The notes beneath the pieces were generated by a model. The model searched no databases and had not been told where the DNA came from. It was given only the letters and a program-made list of their open reading frames with translations. From Verrucomicrobiales bacterium (GTDB lineage: Bacteria > Verrucomicrobiota > Verrucomicrobiia > Verrucomicrobiales > DEV007): 5,754 nucleotides of DNA. The stretch spans positions 1 through 5,754 of the forward strand of contig SLGN01000605.1 in NCBI GenBank assembly GCA_007123695.1. The letters are read 5' to 3'. The translations under genes were made by a program, and so were the position numbers. The first letter of the stretch is position 1; every line of letters starts with the position of its first letter. Positions 1 through 4,958 of this stretch are shown here, one piece after another.

Positions 1-26
1 GCCACCAGCGCGGCCTGGCGCTCCAT
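1..26 (-). CDS. possible 5' end of an unidentified gene, cut by the window edge
   Basis: On the minus strand an ATG at 26-24 opens a frame that leaves the window after eight full codons (M-E-R-Q-A-A-L-V). The same frame is open back to the TAG at 158-156, so TTG codons at 71-69 or 92-90 are other possible starts; the longer reading gives N-R-H-Y-P-E-L-K-D-S-E-N-P-P-L-A-L-L-R-A-V before the Met. The change from AT-rich to GC-rich sequence near base 53 is consistent with coding beginning about there. The L-L-R-A-V-M-E-R-Q stretch faintly recalls a helix of sigma-54 proteins, but it is far too short to assign. A competing reading is the C-terminus of a plus-strand gene ending at the TGA at 58-60. 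Low confidence. Confidence 0.3.
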
Positions 27-155
27 CACCGCCCGCAGGAGGGCCAGTGGCGGATTTTCTGAATCTTTCAATTCAGGATAATGGCGGTTCAAGGTGTAGG
101 GACAAAAAACAGGAAAAGCCGACCCGCATTCCTGACCTGACCGAGGAAATAAAGG
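27..155. other. AT-richer intergenic spacer
   Basis: This stretch is clearly richer in A and T than the rest of the window and has no convincing gene. It contains a short inverted repeat, CTGAAT at 59-64 and ATTCAG at 71-76 with a 6-base spacer, on the presumed 5' side of the minus-strand edge gene. It also receives the 3' end of the hypothetical gene that stops at 156. No U-tract terminator hairpin and no confident promoter were found. Confidence 0.4.
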
Positions 156-830
156 CTATGCTTCGCGCACGGCGACCAGGAGCGAGCGGCTCGGCGGTTT
201 CTGGCTCAGCCGGTCGAGGAGAGCGACGGTGGCCTCGTCGGGCTCCCCGTCGGCCCAGTAGTCGAGCAGAAAGCCGACCGCCGCCTCGCGCTCGTCGATC
301 GGATTCGCCGCACTCGACGCCGCGGCGAGGGCGAGGTCGAGATGCTCGGACCGCCGCATGAAGTGGGAGAGCCCGCCAAGGGCGCTCCAAGCGTCTGCCC
401 TCAACTTCCCCGCGAGCCGGGATTTGCCTGGCTTCTCTCCGAGCTTGGCGAGGAAATGGTCCGACAGCTTTTCCGCCCAAGGCGGAGGTGTCCGCTCCGC
501 CCCCGGAGCCTCGTTCGCGGACGGAGGCAGACCACGGGGCGCAGTCGGAGAAAACTCCAGCTCAGCATAGTCCAACAGCTCGGCAAGGAAACGGCTGTAA
601 TCGGCCTGCATCGCCTGGGAGCCCTTCCCCCGGTACGAGTCGATCTCGGGACCGAGAGCAAGGACGGCGTCGAGCGTTTCGGCATCCTCGAGGATCTCGC
701 CCGAATGCTCGAAGAGCTGGCGCATCAATCGGTAAGCGACCGAAGCGCCCCCACGACCGGCACCGCCGCTAGAGGCGATGAAGTCGCGGATCGTCTTGAC
801 CGATTTTTGGACAGGGTCGGGAAGAGGCAT
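156..830 (-). CDS. hypothetical protein, about 224 residues
   Basis: I do not recognise the family. The product is soluble and predicted mostly helical, with no signal peptide, membrane segment or cysteine motif. The N-terminal part (about 1-95) is a mixed charged and hydrophobic helical region. A Pro/Ala-rich linker follows around residues 95-115, and a second Leu/Ala-rich helical part runs to the end (V-R-E-A). Composition is protein-like, with balanced D, E, K, R, W and Y, unlike the Arg/Pro-rich overlapping frames. The ATG at 830 (M-P-L-P-D-P) is chosen because the sequence upstream looks less like coding. In-frame ATGs at 956 and 1001 would add 42 or 57 residues. None has a clear Shine-Dalgarno. 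It lies 205 bases downstream of the cytochrome c gene on the same strand, and nothing links the two functionally. Confidence 0.7.
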   Translation of the reverse strand: MPLPDPVQKSVKTIRDFIASSGGAGRGGASVAYRLMRQLFEHSGEILEDAETLDAVLALGPEIDSYRGKGSQAMQADYSRFLAELLDYAELEFSPTAPRGLPPSANEAPGAERTPPPWAEKLSDHFLAKLGEKPGKSRLAGKLRADAWSALGGLSHFMRRSEHLDLALAAASSAANPIDEREAAVGFLLDYWADGEPDEATVALLDRLSQKPPSRSLLVAVREA

Positions 831-1035
831 GGCGCAGGGATTCACCGTGGCACCGCGCTCGCGAAGCGCAAGTCCAAGGGCTTCGTTGCCTGCCGTTAGA
901 GGCGCCTGCCTCCGCTTGCCAAAGGCGAGGAGCTGGTCATTCTTCGAGACCATCATCGATGCTGAGGCCCCAGCTCCGCCTTCGCGACAGGGTCGATGCA
1001 CCTGATCTGCCGATTACGGGAACTCTGGACGAAAG
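831..1035. other. spacer between the hypothetical and cytochrome c genes
   Basis: No independent gene is supported here, although the frame of the hypothetical gene stays open to 1001. Small structures are visible. One is a hairpin with arms CTTGCC (915-920) and GGCGAG (924-929) around an AAA loop, extendable by CTC (910-912) pairing with GAG (930-932) across a 2-base bulge. Others are GAGGC/GCCTC at 899-912 and GCGCT/AGCGC at 855-869. None is followed by a T-tract on the minus strand, so none is called a terminator. The promoter of the hypothetical gene should lie here if it has its own, but I cannot point to one. Confidence 0.4.
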
Positions 1036-1047
1036 TCACTCTGGACG
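1022..1047. repeat. 10-bp direct repeat spanning the cytochrome c stop codon
   Basis: ACTCTGGACG occurs at 1022-1031 and again at 1038-1047, a 16-base period. The second copy lies inside the last codons of the cytochrome c gene and touches its TGA (1038-1036 on the minus strand). This could be a small local duplication at the gene's 3' end. No function is suggested. Confidence 0.6.
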
Positions 1048-1482
1048 CTTCTCGACGGCATCTTCGATGGTCGCGCGTTGCTGCATTGGCTTGCCCTGGT
1101 ATTTCTCGCGCCACTCCTTCACTTGCGCGGCCTCGACGGCAGAGGCTTCGTTGCCAAAGTTGCTCCGGATGAAGGTCAGCACCTCGGCAAGTTCTTCATC
1201 CTTCATCATGGGGCCGAGTGGCGTCATCATACCGAGAAAGCGGGTGTCCTCCTTGGCGATGCCTGTGAAGACGATCGAGGCCATGAGCTCGCCGTCACCA
1301 TGCATCGCGATTTTCGACCCCGCCAGAGGCGGAGCCATGACGGCGGGGGTGCCTGCGCCCATTCCCTTCCCGTCCGGCGCGTGGCAGGCGGCGCAGAGGG
1401 CGTAGGTGGCGGACTGAGCGGAGACCGTCTCCGCAGCCGAAAGACAGAGGAAACCGAGGAGCAAGAGGTAGGCGAGCTTCAT
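1036..1482 (-). CDS. exported monoheme class I cytochrome c, 148 residues
   Basis: A small periplasmic electron carrier. Residues 1-22 form a signal peptide: M-K, a Leu-rich core, then T-V-S-A before Q23, a likely cleavage point. The heme c motif is C30-A-A-C33-H34. P51-P52-L53-A54-G55 and the stretch L83-G-M-M-T-P-L follow, with M86 (M-T-P) the likely distal Met ligand, and then D-E-E-L-A-x-V-L-x-F-I-R-x-N-F-G-N (95-111), the usual last helix of class I cytochromes c. A charged tail (112-148) lies beyond that fold. The frame is open upstream to 2265, but only the ATG at 1482 begins a signal peptide; the extension would run antisense through regB. No Shine-Dalgarno is visible. It is divergent from regB across a short gap holding the palindromic operator candidate. 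The context suggests, but does not prove, that it feeds electrons to the heme c-bearing oxidase at 3505. Confidence 0.92.
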   Translation of the reverse strand: MKLAYLLLLGFLCLSAAETVSAQSATYALCAACHAPDGKGMGAGTPAVMAPPLAGSKIAMHGDGELMASIVFTGIAKEDTRFLGMMTPLGPMMKDEELAEVLTFIRSNFGNEASAVEAAQVKEWREKYQGKPMQQRATIEDAVEKRPE

Positions 1483-1497
1483 AGGGAGAATCGGTCG

Positions 1498-1509
1498 CCC
1501 GGCACCGGG
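1498..1509. repeat. short palindrome CCCGG-CA-CCGGG in the divergent gap
   Basis: Five-base perfect arms around a 2-base centre, placed 15 bases upstream of the cytochrome c ATG on the minus strand. It is followed at once by GTGA-TG-TCAC (1509-1518). Such short GC-rich palindromes arise by chance, so this could be a secondary protein site, an mRNA leader hairpin, or nothing. Confidence 0.3.
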
Positions 1510-1517
1510 TGATGTCA

Positions 1518-1536
1518 CTGCGGCAAAATGCCGCAG
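1518..1536. promoter_or_regulatory. perfect 8-bp-arm palindrome, candidate RegA operator
   Basis: CTGCGGCA and TGCCGCAG are perfect inverted 8-base arms around AAA. The core reads GCGGC-N5-GCCGC, close to the RegA/PrrA/RegR recognition pattern as I remember it (RegR box GNGRCRTTNNGNCGC; only the TT differs). The centre (1527) is 45 bp from the cytochrome c ATG and 49 bp from the regB ATG at 1576, so one site could control both divergent genes and give regBA autoregulation. A near copy with the same geometry precedes the oxidase gene (3451-3467). The regulator identity is inferred from proximity and motif resemblance; another dimeric regulator is possible. Confidence 0.6.
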
Positions 1537-1554
1537 CGGATGGACAAGCGCCTC

Positions 1555-1567
1555 CGATGGTCCATCG
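1555..1567. repeat. short palindrome CGATGG-T-CCATCG before regB
   Basis: Six-base perfect arms around a single T, ending 8 bases before the chosen regB ATG at 1576. If the message starts upstream, it would form a small hairpin close to the initiation region; as DNA it could be a minor protein site. It is unlike the TGCGGCA operator in sequence, and chance is not excluded. Confidence 0.35.
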
Positions 1568-1575
1568 TTGTGGAG

Positions 1576-2877
1576 ATGCCCCGGACATCGCCATCTGAAT
1601 CGCGAGGTTCCCTTTGGAGAAGGACCTTCGGACTCGACGAGGTCTGGGTCGGCGGCGCGCTCTCGTTCCGCGTCGTGCTGCTGCTGCGATGGTTGTCCCT
1701 GGCCGGGCAAGCGGCGACGATTTACTCGGCCCATCGAATCGGCCTCGATTTTCCGATCGGGCGATGCTGGTTCGCGCTGACCGCAACCGCCGCCTCGAAT
1801 GTCTTTCTCGCCCGCTGGATTGATCAAAGCGGGGGGCAGTTGCGGGACGACTTCTTTCACTTTGTCCTTTGGGACCTCGTCCTGATCACTTTCCTCCTGA
1901 ACTGGACCGGAGGTCTCGCGAATCCCTTTTCCGTCTTCTACCTCGTCCATCTCGTTCTCGCCGCGCTCACCCTGAAAACATCGGCAGTGTTTGGCCTCGG
2001 TCTCTTCGCAACCGGCGCGTGCGGCTGGCTCTGGCTCCATGCGTCCCCCCTGCGTATGGCGGACGGCTCGCCGCTGCCGGCGTCGCTTGCCCTCGCAGGA
2101 ACCCTGATCGCGCTGGTTTCGGCCGGCCTTTTCACGCTCGCGACGCTGCTCGCCCTGCGCGAGCGCTCGCGGTGCCTCCTGCGAGAACGGGAACGGCTGA
2201 GGGAGGATCTTGCCGAGCGCGACCGCTTCCTCGCCGTTTCGGCACTCGTCACGGGCTTCGCCCACGAACTAGGCACTCCGGTGGGCACGATCCGTCTCGC
2301 CGCGGAAGAACTGCGCAGCCCTGACGAAACGGAGATTGCCAACCGCATCCGGAATGAAGCGCTTCGCTGCACGCAGGTGCTGGAGCGTCTCCGCGAACTC
2401 GGTCCCGAGGTCGATCAACTAGCCGGTAGCGAATGTCACGCTCGCGATTTGATCGAAGAGGCACTCGGAATCGTCGGGGGCGAGGATCGCGCACGCATCG
2501 AACTCTACTTGGAGGCAGGTTTGAAAGTGAAGGGAGCCGGCTTGCCCGAAGCCCTTCTCGTCCTGATCCGGAATGCTCTCCGGGCGACTCCGGACGGCGA
2601 CACAGTGGTCCTGAAGCTCGCTAGCGAAGACGACAGCGCTGTATTTTCCGTTCGCGACCGCGGCCCCGGCTTCAGCGCGGAGATGCTGAAGCACGGGGGC
2701 GAGCCGTTTCGCAGCACGAGCCCTGCCGGCGAAGGTCTCGGTCTTGGGCTCTTCTTTGTGAAACGCCTCGCCGCAGCAGCAGGCGGCGAACTCTCGATGG
2801 ACAACGCTCCCGGGGGAGGCGGCGTCGCGAGACTGCGCCTGCCGCTCTCGAACACAGGGGGAGGCTCGCAACGATGA
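1576..2877 (+). CDS. regB: RegB/PrrB-type redox sensor histidine kinase, 433 residues
   Basis: Inner-membrane kinase that in this family responds to quinone and oxygen status and phosphorylates RegA. Numbering from 1576: about six hydrophobic helices occupy residues 31-195, the first containing the family-like [11 protein letters not shown]112-G-L-A-N-P-F118 matches the conserved RegB quinone-binding heptad GGxxNPF. The H-box is F-A-H230-E-L-G-T-P, the RegB form. C265 (R-C-T-Q-V-L) sits where the redox-active dimer-interface Cys of Rhodobacter RegB is found. ATPase motifs follow: N333, D361-R-G-P-G-F, F378, G385-E-G-L-G-L-G. Start: ATGs at 1528 and 1540 are in frame, but 1528 falls inside the palindromic operator, and 1576 gives an N-terminus of usual RegB length. 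None has a good Shine-Dalgarno; an in-frame stop at 1510 bounds the gene. Its TGA overlaps the regA ATG. Confidence 0.93.
   Translation: MPRTSPSESRGSLWRRTFGLDEVWVGGALSFRVVLLLRWLSLAGQAATIYSAHRIGLDFPIGRCWFALTATAASNVFLARWIDQSGGQLRDDFFHFVLWDLVLITFLLNWTGGLANPFSVFYLVHLVLAALTLKTSAVFGLGLFATGACGWLWLHASPLRMADGSPLPASLALAGTLIALVSAGLFTLATLLALRERSRCLLRERERLREDLAERDRFLAVSALVTGFAHELGTPVGTIRLAAEELRSPDETEIANRIRNEALRCTQVLERLRELGPEVDQLAGSECHARDLIEEALGIVGGEDRARIELYLEAGLKVKGAGLPEALLVLIRNALRATPDGDTVVLKLASEDDSAVFSVRDRGPGFSAEMLKHGGEPFRSTSPAGEGLGLGLFFVKRLAAAAGGELSMDNAPGGGGVARLRLPLSNTGGGSQR
2856..2864 (+). promoter_or_regulatory. ribosome binding site of regA
   Basis: AGGGGGAGG lies 9 bases before the regA ATG, inside the last codons of regB. 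It is the only strong Shine-Dalgarno-like sequence next to a start in this window. It supports the ATG at 2874 and independent re-initiation at the overlapped junction. Confidence 0.7.
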
Positions 2878-3404
2878 AGGCACTGCTGATCGAGGACGAC
2901 GAGTCCTTCCGCGCAACGCTCGCCTTCGCACTGAAGCGCCGCGGCTTGATCGTCATCGAGGCTCGCAACACGCGGGACGCATTAGCCCTGGACGAGGAGG
3001 TGCTCGACGGCATCGTCCTCGATATGCGGCTGGGCAACCGATCCGGAGCAGACGCCATCGAGGATCTGAAGAAGCGATGGCCGGGATGTCGGCTCGTCGT
3101 CCTGACCGGCTACGGAAGCATCCCCGAAGCGCTCCGAACGATGCGCCTCGGCGCGGACGACTACCTGCTGAAGTCGGCAGGCGCCGAACAAATTATGGCA
3201 GCCATTCGCGGCGGGCCGGGCGGCACGCCCCGCCCCGCCCCTCACCTGCCCACGCGTCCGCCAAGCCTCGCTCGGCTCGAGTGGGAGCACATCCAGCGCG
3301 TCCTCCACGAGTCGGGGGGCAACGTATCGCGCACGGCGGAAATCCTTGGGATCGACCGGCGCACTTTGCAGCGAAAGCTTGCAAAAATGCCGCCCGAGTG
3401 CTGA
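2874..3404 (+). CDS. regA: RegA/PrrA-type response regulator, 176 residues
   Basis: Cytoplasmic DNA-binding partner of RegB. The receiver domain (about 1-112) has the acidic pocket E7-D8-D9, phospho-acceptor D50 in V-L-D-M-R-L-G, T78 in L-T-G-Y-G-S-I, and K100. A Gly/Pro-rich linker (113-131) is typical of RegA. The C-terminal Fis-like helix-turn-helix begins W-E-H-I-Q-R-V (137-143), followed by N150-V-S-x-T-A and the recognition helix R162-R-T-L-Q-R-K-L-A-K, nearly the RegA sequence. Total length fits the family (about 180). The ATG overlaps the regB stop (ATGA at 2874-2877), so the two are co-translated. Oddity: K100 is followed by Ser, not the usual Pro of the K-P pair in receivers. The likely targets are the inverted repeats at 1518-1536 and 3451-3467, since the recognition helix is so well kept. 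Confidence 0.93.
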   Translation: MKALLIEDDESFRATLAFALKRRGLIVIEARNTRDALALDEEVLDGIVLDMRLGNRSGADAIEDLKKRWPGCRLVVLTGYGSIPEALRTMRLGADDYLLKSAGAEQIMAAIRGGPGGTPRPAPHLPTRPPSLARLEWEHIQRVLHESGGNVSRTAEILGIDRRTLQRKLAKMPPEC

Positions 3405-3415
3405 ACCATCGGTTC
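3403..3415. repeat. small hairpin GAACC-ATC-GGTTC at the regA stop
   Basis: Five-base perfect arms with a 3-base loop begin within the regA TGA. No T-run follows (the next bases are TCGCAACG), so it is a poor intrinsic terminator, and transcription may continue from regBA into the oxidase genes. It could equally be chance. Confidence 0.3.
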
Positions 3416-3450
3416 TCGCAACGTGAGTCGATCGCTGCCCTCGGGAGGGG

Positions 3451-3467
3451 TGCGGCAATCTGCCACA
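3451..3467. promoter_or_regulatory. second copy of the operator-like inverted repeat, before the oxidase genes
   Basis: TGCGGCA-ATC-TGCCACA matches the palindrome at 1519-1535 (TGCGGCA-AAA-TGCCGCA) at 13 of 14 arm positions, with the same 3-base spacer. It lies in the 100-base gap between regA and the oxidase gene, its centre (3459) 46 bp before the ATG at 3505, nearly the distance seen at the divergent promoter. The core GCGGC-N5-GCCAC is a slightly degenerate RegA-type box. A promoter for the oxidase unit probably lies here, but I cannot assign -35 and -10 elements. Confidence 0.55.
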
Positions 3468-3504
3468 TCGCCGCCGAAGCCTTCTCGGCGTTTGCTAGCG
3501 GTAT

Positions 3505-4947
3505 ATGGACTATCCCGCATTCTTCATGGATCACATGGCCGGTGGACGGCTCGTCATCGGCCTGATCGCCTCCCTCCACGTTCTCATCAACCATCCTCTA
3601 GCGGTAGGAGCCTACCCGCTGCTGGTGTGGATGGAGTGGTGGGCGCACAAGAACAACCGGCCCGACATTGACCGCCTCGCCTACAAAATCACCTTCATCG
3701 TCTTCATCATCACGACAACGGTCGGAGCGATGACCGGTGTCGGCATCTGGCTATCGACCTCGCTCTATGCGCCTTTCGCGATCGGCTCCCTCCTTCGCGT
3801 CTTCTTCTGGGCCTGGTTCGCGGAATGGTTCGTCTTCGTCACCGAGGTCGGCCTAATCATGTGGTGGTTTCTGAGCTGGAAGTCGATGTCGAAAAACGCG
3901 ACGTCGAAGGCACGTCACATCCGCATCGGCGTCGCGCTCGCGATCATGTCGTGGATCACGATGGCTCTGATCGTCGCGGTGCTGGGCTTCATGATGAAGA
4001 CGGGCAACTGGAGCCAGACCCGGGCCTTCGTCGATGCGATGACGAATCCGCTCTACGCGCCTCAGCTCGGATTCCGCACCTTCTTCGCGCTGATGACCGG
4101 CGCTGTCTTTATCTGGTTCGCGGCCTTCTTCTTCACCAAGAAGGAAAGCACCGACTTCGGCGACGGCGGACCGGCGATCCGGCGATGGCTCGTCTACCGC
4201 ATGTCGCATGTGGTCTTCGTCAGCCTGCTGCTCACCTACCTCTTCGGCATCTGGTACTGGAACGCGATCCCCGAGACGATGAAGGCGAACAGTTCCGTCG
4301 CCCTTCTCACCCAGGAGTTCATGGGCTGGCACGGCCAGTTCAAAACCCTCCTCGGCTGGACCCTGGCGGCTTTCCTCTTCATCGCCATCGTCGGGATCAA
4401 CGACTTCTTCACCCTGCCGCGCTGGGCCCTTCTCGTCCCGACCTTCATGGGCATCTGGCTGCTCGGGCACTTCGAGCGGGCGCGCGAGTTCATGCGCAAG
4501 CCCTGGGTGATCGGCGAATACATGTACTCGAACGGGGTCCACAAGGACGAACTCGCCTTCCTCCAAAGCGAGGGCATTCTCAAACACGCCACCTACGCGA
4601 CCTATCGCGAGGTGACCGACGCCAACCTCGCGGAAAGCGGGCGCGACGTCTTCATGATGACCTGCTCGCGCTGCCACAGCACGACGGGGCTCAACGGTGT
4701 CGTCGAAAAGCTCGAGACGATGTATGGCGCCGACAAGGACTGGGATTCCGGCGCGATGCAAGCCTTCGTCGCGGGCATGCACCAGACCCGCACCTACATG
4801 CCGCCCTTCCCCGGCAACGATCGCGAAGCCGAGGCACTGGTCGCCTACCTCCTCGAACTGCGCGAGACGCGCGAGTCGCTACCCGGCGCCCAGAGCGCAG
4901 GAGTCGTCGTCGCCCCCGCCCCTGAAGTGAAGCTCAGCCAACAATAA
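3505..4947 (+). CDS. cytochrome bd subunit I-like protein with fused C-terminal cytochrome c, 480 residues
   Basis: Probable catalytic subunit of a bd-type oxygen reductase. About eight membrane helices span residues 15-322. TM1 R15-x9-H25 keeps the spacing of E. coli CydA R9/H19. TM3 has acidic E107 and E114, near the CydA E99/E107 pair. E328-F-M-R-K-P-W-V-I-G-E matches the CydA E445 motif (EFGRQPWAIGE). Missing, compared by eye: the long Q loop between TM6 and TM7, and the heme b558 ligands H186 (here F190) and M393 (here about L282). After the R-x-P-W motif, on the periplasmic side, CydA would enter TM9; here a class I cytochrome c domain follows, with C387-S-R-C390-H391 and probable Met ligand M432 (Y-M-P-P-F). 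The features suggest cytochrome c rather than quinol as donor, as in the non-quinol OR-C/OR-N branches. An in-frame TAG at 3496 fixes the ATG at 3505; there is no Shine-Dalgarno. The next gene follows after 11 bases. Confidence 0.9.
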   Translation: MDYPAFFMDHMAGGRLVIGLIASLHVLINHPLAVGAYPLLVWMEWWAHKNNRPDIDRLAYKITFIVFIITTTVGAMTGVGIWLSTSLYAPFAIGSLLRVFFWAWFAEWFVFVTEVGLIMWWFLSWKSMSKNATSKARHIRIGVALAIMSWITMALIVAVLGFMMKTGNWSQTRAFVDAMTNPLYAPQLGFRTFFALMTGAVFIWFAAFFFTKKESTDFGDGGPAIRRWLVYRMSHVVFVSLLLTYLFGIWYWNAIPETMKANSSVALLTQEFMGWHGQFKTLLGWTLAAFLFIAIVGINDFFTLPRWALLVPTFMGIWLLGHFERAREFMRKPWVIGEYMYSNGVHKDELAFLQSEGILKHATYATYREVTDANLAESGRDVFMMTCSRCHSTTGLNGVVEKLETMYGADKDWDSGAMQAFVAGMHQTRTYMPPFPGNDREAEALVAYLLELRETRESLPGAQSAGVVVAPAPEVKLSQQ

Positions 4948-4958
4948 CCGCTCCAGAC

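Noticed and set aside
342..899. Plus-strand frame of 185 residues opposite the hypothetical gene
   Set aside because: Arg-rich shadow composition with no recognisable motif; the minus-strand frame has balanced protein-like composition.
910..932. Hairpin as terminator for the cytochrome c gene
   Set aside because: It is over 100 bases past the stop, has a bulged stem, and has no T-tract on the minus strand.
984..996. GCGAC-AGG-GTCGA as a third RegA-type box
   Set aside because: Spacer is 3 instead of 5 between half-sites, it lacks the TGCGGCA arms, and it lies downstream of the cytochrome c stop, not in a clear promoter.
1483..2265. Open frame continuing upstream of the cytochrome c gene on the minus strand, giving a 409-residue reading
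   Set aside because: The extension is antisense to regB, has low-complexity Arg/Glu/Gln/Pro-rich composition, and would bury the signal peptide; the ATG at 1482 starts a proper secretory signal.
3381..3393. GCAAAAATGCCGC, similar to half of the operator
   Set aside because: It lies inside the last codons of regA, encoding the conserved end of the recognition-helix region, and lacks the left arm; likely coincidence.
3443..3450. GGGAGGGG as a ribosome binding site for the oxidase gene
   Set aside because: It is more than 50 bases from the ATG at 3505, and an in-frame TAG at 3496 excludes an earlier start in that frame.
3825..4925. Long plus-strand frame of 366 residues and long minus-strand frame (4782-3853) overlapping the oxidase gene
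   Set aside because: Composition is Arg/His/Pro- or Glu/Asp/Val-rich, as expected from shifted frames of a GC-rich gene; the 3505-4947 frame has clear heme and membrane motifs.
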